In this document: one piece after another, positions 1 through 8,605 of the stretch | How the letters are laid out: every line of letters starts with the position of its first letter | Position numbering within the stretch: position 1 is the first letter of the stretch | NCBI GenBank assembly: GCA_903906515.1 | Contig: CAIVKO010000213.1 | Location: 28,978-92,977 of the forward strand | Length of the DNA: 64,000 nucleotides | Reading direction: 5' to 3' | Source: Akkermansiaceae bacterium | GTDB taxonomy: Bacteria > Verrucomicrobiota > Verrucomicrobiia > Verrucomicrobiales > Akkermansiaceae | Position numbers and translations under genes: made by a program | Notes under the pieces: generated by a model | Database searches by the model: none | Seen by the model: only the letters and a program-made list of their open reading frames with translations | What the model was told of the DNA's origin: nothing

Positions 1-1097
1 TTGAGCGCCCAGGTGCGGACGGTTTGATCGAGAGCGGTGGTTTTTTCCGGGGAATTGGGTAGAGCGATCGCCCACGCGGCGGCGGCTTGTGGATCAATGC
101 CCGCCCAGGATTCCGCGAGGGTGGGAATGGCCCGTTCGCGGGTATAGCCGGGTGGAAATTCGGTGACCCAAGCCGAAGCGCTCGCCGGATCCGAGGCGCC
201 CCAGACGGCGAGAACCATCGCATTCGCTTCGGTTTGGTCTTCTGCTGGCAGGGACTTCACCCATTTGGCGGCAGCTACAGGATCATCCGCAGACCAACGG
301 TTGAGAAGGGTGTCCACCATTTCGCCGCCGTTTTCCGTGCTCGCTTGTTTGGCAATCCACTCGCTGGCACCGGCCGGATCCTGCTCGGACCACTGAAGCG
401 CGAGTTGGAGCAAGGCCTCGCTGCGCTTGACTCCTTCCGGCTGCGATACCGCCCACGCGGAGGCGGCCGATGGATCGCGATCCACCCAAATTTCGAGGGC
501 TTTTGCAATGGCGGCTTGCGCGGCGGTGGTTCCCGGAGGCAGCGTGCCAGCCCACGCTGCGGCCGCATCGGGTGAAGACTCCGCCCATGCTGCGGCAATG
601 GCAGCGGTGGATTCGGTTTTGAGAACGCCTGATAGATGGGACTCAACCCACTTAGCCGCCTCAGTCGGATTGTGCGTTGCCCAACCGCCACACGCGGCTG
701 CGATGCACTCGGTTTTAAGTCGGCCGAAACCAAGTTCGTTGGCCTTTGTTAGAGCCGCCTCCGGATCCTTGGCTGCCCAGGATTCCATCAACGCCGCCAT
801 GAATTCGGCCCGGTCTCTGGCGTTCTTTAGCTCCATGCCATGTCTCCAACCCGCCGCCGGATCCGAGGTGCCCAGTTTCCGCGCCAGATCGACCAATGCG
901 CGATGGCGGTCTCCTATATTCCTCCCCCCGGGAGGGTCCGTGACTGTCGTTCGGGATTCCTTCGGTTTGGAAGTCCCGTTAGAAATGGTGGACGATTCCG
1001 AAGTGATCGGGTGACGGATCGACTGCACGCCGATTGCACCTAGGACAAGGCCACCTATAAAAGCGACCAGTGCCCAACGATGGTGCGGATGAAACAT
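1..1097 (-). CDS. WA..DP.AA repeat protein, 3' end cut by window edge
   Basis: Manual minus-strand translation from ATG at 1097 stays open to base 1: MFHPHHRWALVAFIGGLVLGAIGVQSIRH..., then repeats such as ESWAAKDPEAALTKA, AAWAESSPDAAAAWAGTLPPG, QWSEQDPAGASEWIA, RWSADDPVAAAKWVKSLPAE, ESWAGIDPQAAAAWAIALP. Missing from ORF track because its stop lies outside the window. Confidence 0.85.
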   Translation of the reverse strand, partial: MFHPHHRWALVAFIGGLVLGAIGVQSIRHPITSESSTISNGTSKPKESRTTVTDPPGGRNIGDRHRALVDLARKLGTSDPAAGWRHGMELKNARDRAEFMAALMESWAAKDPEAALTKANELGFGRLKTECIAAACGGWATHNPTEAAKWVESHLSGVLKTESTAAIAAAWAESSPDAAAAWAGTLPPGTTAAQAAIAKALEIWVDRDPSAASAWAVSQPEGVKRSEALLQLALQWSEQDPAGASEWIAKQASTENGGEMVDTLLNRWSADDPVAAAKWVKSLPAEDQTEANAMVLAVWGASDPASASAWVTEFPPGYTRERAIPTLAESWAGIDPQAAAAWAIALPNSPEKTTALDQTVRTWAL

Positions 1098-1186
1098 GGA
1101 AAACGGGAGTGAATTTCAAAGATTGAGCCGGGCCGATTGACCGGACCGGCTGATGGAAATCTCACGAAGGATTGGTTGACTCAGGT

Positions 1187-2125
1187 TTACGCGTTATGAT
1201 TGTCATCATTGATATCATGACCGTCCTCTCCCTGGCTGTCCTTGGAGCCTGACTTCCCATCACCGTCGTCATCGGAGTCATCGACGTCGAGAATTCCATC
1301 GGCATCGTCATCATCGTCGTCGGCGGCGGATTTTCCGTCGCCATCGACATCGTCATCGTCGCCGTCTTTCACTCCATCGCCGTCGATATCGATTTCGACT
1401 CTTGAATTATTGGCTTTTCCGTCACCATCGATATCCGTCTCAGTAAGGGAGTCATCAGCATTCCCATCTCCATCGATGTCGGTTTCTTCGCTGGAGTTGT
1501 CGTCAAGGCCGTCGCCATCGATGTCGGATTCAGTCATCGCGTCGTCGGCTTTTCCGTCACCATCGATGTCTCTTTCGGCAGCGGAGTCGTCGGCCCTTCC
1601 GTCACCATCGATGTCCATTTCATTGGCTGAATCATCGTCGATACCGTCACCATCGATGTCCGTTTCGTTGGGCGAATCATCCAGGAGACCATCACCGTCG
1701 ATATCGATCTCGGCCAATGCGTCGTCGGCTTTTCCGTCGCCATCGATGTCTCTTTCAGTAGGGGAGTCGTCAGCGTTTCCATCGCCGTCGATGTCGAGTT
1801 CTGCGGGCGAATCATCAGCGAGACCGTCATCGTCGATGTCGGTCTCGGCAGGGTCGCCGTTGGGGATGGTGTCACCGATATACAAGCCCTTGTAGGGGCC
1901 GTATCGGGCTTTTCCACCATCGACGTTGAGGTCACGGCCATTGGGGATGCCATCGTTATCGATGTCGGGATCCGTGGAATTGGGAATGCCGTCGCCATCG
2001 AGGTCGCGGACTTGGACAGGCGCCGCGCTGGAGACTGATGGGGCGAGGATCATGCCCGTGGCAAGCAGGACAGGCACGCAGGAAAGTCCGGCGAGGCGGT
2101 ATAGGGAGCGGAATGGTGGTTTCAT
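1187..2125 (-). CDS. Secreted Asp-rich DIDGDG-repeat (Ca-binding-like) protein
   Basis: ORF 312 aa; signal-like N terminus MKPPFRSLYRLAGLSCVPVLLATGMILAPSVSSAAP; about 11 tandem copies of E-x-DIDGDGxxDDSxx followed by an Asp-rich tail. Confidence 0.85.
   Translation of the reverse strand: MKPPFRSLYRLAGLSCVPVLLATGMILAPSVSSAAPVQVRDLDGDGIPNSTDPDIDNDGIPNGRDLNVDGGKARYGPYKGLYIGDTIPNGDPAETDIDDDGLADDSPAELDIDGDGNADDSPTERDIDGDGKADDALAEIDIDGDGLLDDSPNETDIDGDGIDDDSANEMDIDGDGRADDSAAERDIDGDGKADDAMTESDIDGDGLDDNSSEETDIDGDGNADDSLTETDIDGDGKANNSRVEIDIDGDGVKDGDDDDVDGDGKSAADDDDDDADGILDVDDSDDDGDGKSGSKDSQGEDGHDINDDNHNA
1352..1846 (-). repeat. 45-bp (15-aa) tandem coding repeat, about 11 copies
   Basis: ELDIDGDGNADDSPT / ERDIDGDGKADDALA / EIDIDGDGLLDDSPN / ETDIDGDGIDDDSAN and so on, strict 15-aa period. 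Confidence 0.9.
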
Positions 2126-2518
2126 GATGATATTGGAGTTATTTAGGGAGTGTTTTAGGTACGGTCGGCGATTCTATGGCGCACGGATTCACGATTGTCA
2201 AAAATATTGGGTGAATTTTTTTCACTTGGCGGGAGGCCATTAAGCAGATGCTGGGCCAGATTGCTGGAGAAACTTGAAAGGAGGGGGGAGGTGGCGGCCA
2301 TTTCTGACACGGAAGCATCTCCTCCAGTTGAAAGAAGAGCCGTCCGGGCGGCGTAAATTTGGGTTCTAAGCTATCGAGTGAAAGCTGCTTTGGGATCAAT
2401 CTCCTCCTTTACAGCCATCCCGCTCGTGGTTTACCTGCTGTTGTTCCGTGACGTGACGACACTCTCCAACGGTGACACAGCAAGTTGACATCGAATCCTC
2501 ATACCCAGTTCCGTCACC

Positions 2519-3868
2519 ATGGCAAATCCCTCCTCATTTTTAAAAAATCCCTCCATTGCTCTGGCGCTGACATGCGCGGCCTCACTGTCGTTCGCGCCAG
2601 CAGTCTGGGCCGAGGCTCCCCTGAACACTCCACCTCAAGGGTTTTCTCCGCTGTTCAATGGCTCGGACTTGGGCGATTGGTGGGGCGCGAGTACCGAGGA
2701 TCCCCGCAAATACCTCGCTCTGTCCGCAGATGATTTCAAAACGAAGCACGACGCCTCGCTCGCCGATATACAACAACACTGGCGCGTGGAAAACGGCACG
2801 CTCGTCAATGACGGCAAGGGGTTGTTTCTAACATCCGATCGGAATTTCGGCGATTTCGAATTGCTCGTGGATTACAAGACGGTGGCGCTCGCCGACAGCG
2901 GCGTCTATCTGCGCGGTTGCCCGCAAGTGCAGATCTGGGATTCGACGGAAACGGCCAAGTTCAAACTCGGGGCCGACAAGGGTTCCGGCGCATTGTGGAA
3001 CAACTCGGCGGGCGCTCCCGGAAAAAACCCGCTCATCAAGGCGGACAAGCCGTTTGGCGAGTGGAATCATCTCCGCATCGTCATGGTCGGCTCGCGGGTC
3101 TGGGTCTGGTTGAACGATCAACAAACCGTGAATGGCGCGGTGATGGAAAATCATTACGATCGCAAGCTGCCGGTCCCACCGCGCGGCCCGATCCAGCTTC
3201 AAACCCACGGCGGCGAGATTTCATGGCGGAATGTTTTCATCCGAGAAATCGGCGGCGACGAGGCGAACAAGTTGTTGCGCTCAACCGACCCCGAGGGATT
3301 CAAGTCCGTCTTCAATGGCAAGGACCTCACCGGTTGGGCAGGTCCGCTCGACTGCTGCAAGGTGGAGGATTCCGCGATTGTCTGGCAACCGAAGAAAGGC
3401 GGCACCATCTATACCGAGAATGAGTATGCAGATTTCGTCGTTAGATTCGAGTTCAAACTGCCTCCCGGCGGAAACAACGGCCTCGCCATCCGCTATCCCG
3501 GTAAAGGCAACGCCGCCTACGACGCCATGTGCGAATGCCAGGTGCTCGACGACAATTACGAAAAGGCGACCGGTCAGAAAATCGACCCGCGCCAAACGCA
3601 TGGCTCCGCCTACGGCATGGTCGGCGCACTGCGCGGCTATCAACATCCAATTGGCGAGTGGAACTATGAGGAGGTGACCGTTTCCGGATCCACCATCAAG
3701 GTCGAACTCAACGGCACTCAAATCCTCAATGCGGATTTGAGCACGGTCACCGAATTCATGGCCAACAGCAAGCACCCCGGCAAGGACCTCAAGAGCGGGC
3801 ACTTCGGACTCGCCGGTCACAATGATCCCGTCTCATTCCGCAATATTTCAATCAAACCTCTCAAATAA
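2519..3868 (+). CDS. Exported protein with two DUF1080 (3-keto-disaccharide hydrolase-like) domains
   Basis: 449 aa; signal peptide; two domain starts GFSPLFNGSDLGDWW and GFKSVFNGKDLTGWAG; DUF1080-type WNxxxI/V and SFRNI motifs. Confidence 0.85.
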   Translation: MANPSSFLKNPSIALALTCAASLSFAPAVWAEAPLNTPPQGFSPLFNGSDLGDWWGASTEDPRKYLALSADDFKTKHDASLADIQQHWRVENGTLVNDGKGLFLTSDRNFGDFELLVDYKTVALADSGVYLRGCPQVQIWDSTETAKFKLGADKGSGALWNNSAGAPGKNPLIKADKPFGEWNHLRIVMVGSRVWVWLNDQQTVNGAVMENHYDRKLPVPPRGPIQLQTHGGEISWRNVFIREIGGDEANKLLRSTDPEGFKSVFNGKDLTGWAGPLDCCKVEDSAIVWQPKKGGTIYTENEYADFVVRFEFKLPPGGNNGLAIRYPGKGNAAYDAMCECQVLDDNYEKATGQKIDPRQTHGSAYGMVGALRGYQHPIGEWNYEEVTVSGSTIKVELNGTQILNADLSTVTEFMANSKHPGKDLKSGHFGLAGHNDPVSFRNISIKPLK

Positions 3869-3885
3869 CCGGTCCTCCAAACATC

Positions 3886-5226
3886 ATGGAAAACCATTCC
3901 CAATTCACAAGACGCTCGCTGCTCAAGCTCCTGGGCACTACTGCGGCAAGCGCCCCGTTCGTCACCAGCAACCTGATGGCGCAATCCCCCGTAAAAAAGG
4001 TCCGTCACGCCTGCTTCGGTGCTGGCGGACAGGCATGGGCCGATCTCACTCAGATCTCTAACTGTAAGAACGTCGAAATCGTCGCGGTCTGCGATGTCGA
4101 TCTCAGTCGCACGACCGAGGTGCGGAAAAAACTCCCGAACGCGAAGATCTATCAGGACTGGCGCGAGCTGTTCGATAAGGAGGGGGAAAACATCGATTCC
4201 GTCAACGTCTCCACACCCGACCACATGCACGCGGCCATCGGCGTGACCGCGATGCAGCTCGGCAAGCACGTTTACGGCGAGAAACCGCTCGCACATGATC
4301 TCCATGAAGTGCGCCGGATGACCGAGGTGGCGGTAACTAACAAAGTTGTCACCCAGATGGGCATCCAGATCCACTCCACCGCCTACTACCAAATCGCGGC
4401 GAAGGTCATGCGCGATGGCGTGATCGGTAAAGTCAAAGAAATCCACTCGTGGAGCGCCACATACTGGGGCGACACGAGCCCGAAACCGGACAAGACCGAT
4501 GCCGTGCCGGAGGGATTCGACTGGAATTTGTGGCTCGGGGTCTGCGCGGACCGGCCGTTTATCAGCGGCAATTACTATCATCCGGGAAGCTGGCGCAAAC
4601 GCCTCGACTTTGGCACCGGCACCTTGGGCGACATGGGCTGCCACATTTTCGATCCGCTCTACATGGGCCTCGGTCTCGGCGCTCCGATATCCGTGCGCTC
4701 GGAAGGCCCGGCACCCAACCCGTGGAACTGGGCGCTGGACGGCAAGGTGATCTATCAGTTCAAGGGAACCCCGCTCACCCAGGGCGAGACGTTCAACATC
4801 ACCTGGTATGACGGTGACGCCCGCCCACCCGCCGAAATCATCGCTCAGACCGGCAAATACGCGCTCAAATTCCCACAATCCGGCTCCATTCTTATCGGCA
4901 CGGAAGGCGTGATGATAGTTCCCCACCAACAACTGCCCGAGTTGTTCCCTGCCGAAAAATTCAAGGGCTACCAACTCCCGCGGGTCAAGGGAGTCAACCA
5001 CTGGGGCCAGTTCATCGATGCCTGCCGCGGCGAGGACAAGACCACGGCGGACTTCGCCTATGCAGGCCCGCTCACCGAGGCCATCCTGATCGGCGGCATC
5101 GCATCGCGCTTCCAGAACACCACACTCAAGTGGAACAGCCCGGAACTCAAGTTCGACCTCCCAGCAGCCAATGCCTTCGTCCGCAGGGATTATCGCGAAG
5201 GCTGGAAAATTCCGGGCCTGGGCTGA
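3886..5226 (+). CDS. Gfo/Idh/MocA family oxidoreductase, Tat-type signal
   Basis: 446 aa; TRRSLLKLLGTTAASAPFV Tat-like signal; VDSVNVSTPDHMHA and GKHVYGEKPLAHDLHE dehydrogenase motifs. Confidence 0.9.
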   Translation: MENHSQFTRRSLLKLLGTTAASAPFVTSNLMAQSPVKKVRHACFGAGGQAWADLTQISNCKNVEIVAVCDVDLSRTTEVRKKLPNAKIYQDWRELFDKEGENIDSVNVSTPDHMHAAIGVTAMQLGKHVYGEKPLAHDLHEVRRMTEVAVTNKVVTQMGIQIHSTAYYQIAAKVMRDGVIGKVKEIHSWSATYWGDTSPKPDKTDAVPEGFDWNLWLGVCADRPFISGNYYHPGSWRKRLDFGTGTLGDMGCHIFDPLYMGLGLGAPISVRSEGPAPNPWNWALDGKVIYQFKGTPLTQGETFNITWYDGDARPPAEIIAQTGKYALKFPQSGSILIGTEGVMIVPHQQLPELFPAEKFKGYQLPRVKGVNHWGQFIDACRGEDKTTADFAYAGPLTEAILIGGIASRFQNTTLKWNSPELKFDLPAANAFVRRDYREGWKIPGLG

Positions 5227-5290
5227 TGCGATGCGAGCGAGTCATGAATGGGCGCATGCGACACTCAATCCATCGGCTTATCATTCGCGT

Positions 5291-5309
5291 GGGCGGACAC
5301 GTTCCGCCC
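5291..5309. terminator. Hairpin between convergent genes
   Basis: GGGCGGA-CACGT-TCCGCCC, perfect 7-bp stem, between the stops of 3886..5226(+) and 5327..8026(-). Confidence 0.5.
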
Positions 5310-5326
5310 CTCCTTGGTCGAATAAC

Positions 5327-8026
5327 TTAATCCAGTAGCGCCCGGATCATGGTAGCGTCCAGTTTGGTGGAAATGTCGGCATCGGCGAGCAGTCCGGCGG
5401 CCAGTTTGGCTTTGTCTTGTTGGAGTTGGTGGATGCGTTGCTCGACGGTGTCCTGGCAGAGGAGTTTGTGGACAAAGACCGGCTTGTCCTGACCGATGCG
5501 GTAGGCGCGGTCGGTGGCCTGGGCTTCGGCGGCGGGGTTCCACCATGGGTCGTAGTGGATCACGGTGTCGGCGGCGGTGAGGTTGAGTCCGGTGCCGCCG
5601 GCCTTGAGTGAGATGAGGAAGAGCGGGATCTTTCCGGTTTGGAAATCTTCGACGAGTTTGCCGCGGTCTTTCGATGAGCCGGTGAGTTTAAGGTAGGCGA
5701 TTTTTTCGCGGACCAGATGCGCTTCGATCAGTGCGAGCATGGAGGTGAATTGCGAGAAAATCAGGATGCGGCGGCCTTCTTCGATCAGCACGGCGAGCAG
5801 GTCTGTTAGAAAATCGAGTTTCGCGGATTCGTGGATGGTGTTGGCGAATTCATCCGGTAGCAGGCGCGGATCGCAGCAGATCTGGCGGAGTTTGAGCAGG
5901 GCGTCGAGGAAGACGATCTGGAATTGGTCCATGCCACGCGCGGCGATGGCCTCGCGGACGCGCTTGTTCATCGTGGCTCTAACGGTTTCGTAGAGGTCTT
6001 TCTGGGCGGTGTGGAGTTCGATGAGGTGGACGATCTCGGTTTTCGGCGGGAGTTCCTTGGCGACCTGGTCCTTGGTGCGGCGGAGGATGAGGGGGGCGAT
6101 ACGTTTTTTCAGCACCTCGTTGCGTTCCATGTCACCGTCTTTTTCGATGGGTTTTCGGAAGCGTGTGTTGAAGGTCTCTTCGCTGCCGAGGAATCCGGGA
6201 ACGAGGAATTTCATCAGGCTCCACAACTCGCCGAGGTGGTTTTCGACCGGCGTTCCGGACAGGCACAAGCGGTGTCTGGCATTGAGTTTGCAGGCCGCCT
6301 GTGCGACTTGTGAGCGTGGGTTCTTGATGTTCTGGGCTTCATCGAGCACGACGATGTGGTATGAGAAGCCCTTGAGTTTCTCGATATCGCGGTGGAGCAG
6401 GGCGAAGGATGTTAGAACCACATCTGCGTGGGGGATCGAGCGGTGGTATTTCCGGCGGTCAGGGCCGTTGAGAACGAGCACCCGAAGATCAGGTGTGAAC
6501 TTGAGTGCTTCCGCCCGCCAGTTAGGGACGACCGAGGTGGGGGCGATGACCAGTGTGGGAAGTCCTGACGAGTGGCCGGATGTTTTTTCGGCTAGAATGT
6601 GGGTGAGGGTTTGCAGGGTTTTGCCGAGACCCATGTCGTCGGCGAGGATGCCGTGCAGGCCGTGGCGGGCGAGGAACTGCATCCAGTGAAAACCCGCCAG
6701 TTGATAGTCGCGCAGTGTGGCGCGGACGCCTTCGGGTTGTGGGACGGATTCGATGCCGGAGAAATTCTTGATTTTTGCCGCAAGTTCCGCGAGGTCCGGC
6801 GGGGTTTCCAAGCCAATTCCCTCAAGCCCGGCGAGCGATGCGGCGTCCAGTGGATGCAGGCGGGTGCGGTCTGGAAACTTCGGGTCGATGAGCGACGCGA
6901 GGTGGTGGAGGATCCGCCGCACGCGGCCGATCGGCAGGCGCAGGGCATCGCCATCCGGCAGTGGTGCGTAGATGAACCCGAGGTCCGGGCGGTCCAGCGT
7001 TTCCTCCAGAAAATCATTCTCCAGCAGACCTGCTAGAATGGGCAGCAGGTCATAGCGCGCGCCACCCACATCGAAGCCCACCGAGAGGCTGAACCATCCG
7101 CCGTCGCAGGGTGAGAGCTGGCTGTCCCATTGTGCGGGATCGGCATCGAAGACACGGTGGCCGACGTTGTCATCGACGGTGACGCGCCAGCCTTGTTCTT
7201 CGAGGTGGGCGACCATTTCGCCGCGGAACTGGTGCCAGAAGGCATCCACTGCAACGCGGCCGGGATCGGGAAACCAGCGGTCGCGGGGTGGTGCGTGTTT
7301 CGCCTCGCGGGATTTCAGGTTAAGCAGGAAGCGCCATGCGGAATTCGATTGCAGCGAGGACAGTCCGGTATCGGCGAGTTGGCGGGCGGCGATATTTTCC
7401 GCGGCCTGGCGATGTTCGAGAATGGCGGGCTTCCCACCCTGCAGGGTGATGCGGCTTGTCCAATCCGGCATGGAGGCGCGCAGCGGACTACGATGGCCAT
7501 CGTAGATTACCGTGGCCTCTGCGGAGATCCAGGCTTCGGTTTCCGGTTGGCCGAGTGATTGCAGTAGCAGCTTCGACATGCGGTCCACCGGTTCGCGTGT
7601 GACATGCAGCTCGAATGATGGCTCCGGTGAAATCCGCGGGAGGTCAGGCGGCGGGGTGGGGGATACAGATGGTTTGGCGATCACTTCCGCAACTGCTGCC
7701 GCCACATTATGGCCCGCCAATTTAGACAGATCCCGCTCCTTTTCCGCCTTCAGGATGAGTGCGGCGGCGTGATGGCAGAAGCTGCCGACATCGCAGGAGC
7801 AGAAGGTTTCAAACTCCCAGTCATCGCCGGATTTCCAGAATCCGACCTCGGATTCCTCTTTGCCTGTATTACCTAACAGGGAAAAGGAACCCGGTGAGGG
7901 TTCATCGAGCCGCAGGCATTTCACTTTGGAAACAAGCGATGGCGCGGCTGCGAGGATTTCATCGTCGAAACGGTTCTTCCAGCGGGTGTTGCGGAAGAAG
8001 GCGGATGGATCGGAAGTGGCGGACAC
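5327..8026 (-). CDS. SNF2-family DEAD/DEAH helicase with SWIM zinc finger
   Basis: 899 aa; SWIM CSCDVGSFCHHAA; Walker A DDMGLGKTLQ; DEAQ box VVLDEAQNIKNP; helicase C motifs SLKAGGTGLNLTAADTVIHYDPWWNPA. Confidence 0.95.
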   Translation of the reverse strand: MSATSDPSAFFRNTRWKNRFDDEILAAAPSLVSKVKCLRLDEPSPGSFSLLGNTGKEESEVGFWKSGDDWEFETFCSCDVGSFCHHAAALILKAEKERDLSKLAGHNVAAAVAEVIAKPSVSPTPPPDLPRISPEPSFELHVTREPVDRMSKLLLQSLGQPETEAWISAEATVIYDGHRSPLRASMPDWTSRITLQGGKPAILEHRQAAENIAARQLADTGLSSLQSNSAWRFLLNLKSREAKHAPPRDRWFPDPGRVAVDAFWHQFRGEMVAHLEEQGWRVTVDDNVGHRVFDADPAQWDSQLSPCDGGWFSLSVGFDVGGARYDLLPILAGLLENDFLEETLDRPDLGFIYAPLPDGDALRLPIGRVRRILHHLASLIDPKFPDRTRLHPLDAASLAGLEGIGLETPPDLAELAAKIKNFSGIESVPQPEGVRATLRDYQLAGFHWMQFLARHGLHGILADDMGLGKTLQTLTHILAEKTSGHSSGLPTLVIAPTSVVPNWRAEALKFTPDLRVLVLNGPDRRKYHRSIPHADVVLTSFALLHRDIEKLKGFSYHIVVLDEAQNIKNPRSQVAQAACKLNARHRLCLSGTPVENHLGELWSLMKFLVPGFLGSEETFNTRFRKPIEKDGDMERNEVLKKRIAPLILRRTKDQVAKELPPKTEIVHLIELHTAQKDLYETVRATMNKRVREAIAARGMDQFQIVFLDALLKLRQICCDPRLLPDEFANTIHESAKLDFLTDLLAVLIEEGRRILIFSQFTSMLALIEAHLVREKIAYLKLTGSSKDRGKLVEDFQTGKIPLFLISLKAGGTGLNLTAADTVIHYDPWWNPAAEAQATDRAYRIGQDKPVFVHKLLCQDTVEQRIHQLQQDKAKLAAGLLADADISTKLDATMIRALLD

Positions 8027-8077
8027 GGGGTGACGAGTTTCTAGACTTGGCAGTTGAAAACCGCCGACACGCCACGA

Positions 8078-8473
8078 TCAAGAATGGGTCGATGGTGAGC
8101 AGAGTTCCACCACAATGCCATCCTTGTCGCGAACGAAGGCGACCCGCTGCCCCCATGGTTTGGTCGCCGGGGCGGATACTGCGGTGGCGCCGGCTTCCAG
8201 CGCACGGTCATAGGCGGTCTGCACGTCATCGGTGATGAAGGCGATCTCGAATCCTGCGGGCGGGCGTGACGGGTTGTTTTCCTGAAATCCGCAGGGCAGG
8301 TTGGATTTTGCCAACCCATACGCTGCGAACGAGAGCGTGGTGGCCCCGGTGTCCATCTCGGCATACATGCCCGCTTCATGGACGAATCGGCGGGTAAGTC
8401 CGAATGCGTCTTCGTAAAACGCCACCGAACGGGGGACGTCTTTGACATAGAGAATCGTGTAGCCGAGCTTCAT
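8078..8473 (-). CDS. VOC (glyoxalase-like) family protein
   Basis: From the internal ATG: MKLGYTILYVKDVPRSVAFYEDAFGLTRRFV...DKDGIVVELCSP, typical VOC fold motifs. Confidence 0.85.
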   Translation of the reverse strand: MKLGYTILYVKDVPRSVAFYEDAFGLTRRFVHEAGMYAEMDTGATTLSFAAYGLAKSNLPCGFQENNPSRPPAGFEIAFITDDVQTAYDRALEAGATAVSAPATKPWGQRVAFVRDKDGIVVELCSPSTHS

Positions 8474-8605
8474 GGGCGGAGAAGTAACAAATGCAGTCCC
8501 CTCAAGACAAGCAGGGAAAATTTCAGCAAAGGATTTCCGAGCAAGGCTCTGTGGATGCATCGATGCTCGATGCGGCCCATTCACATGGAGGATGTCAGGG
8601 TGACT

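Noticed and set aside
427-1014. 195-aa plus-strand ORF (MTPSGCDTAHAEAADGSR...)
   Set aside because: It is the antisense shadow of the minus-strand WA..DP.AA repeat gene, which has clear repeat structure and a start at 1097.
1242-1895. 217-aa plus-strand Ser/Pro-rich repeat ORF
   Set aside because: Antisense of the DIDGDG repeats; the minus frame has a signal peptide and a chemically sensible repeat.
3817-5001. 394-aa minus-strand ORF
   Set aside because: Antisense of the Gfo/Idh/MocA gene at 3886..5226, whose frame has clear family motifs and Tat signal.
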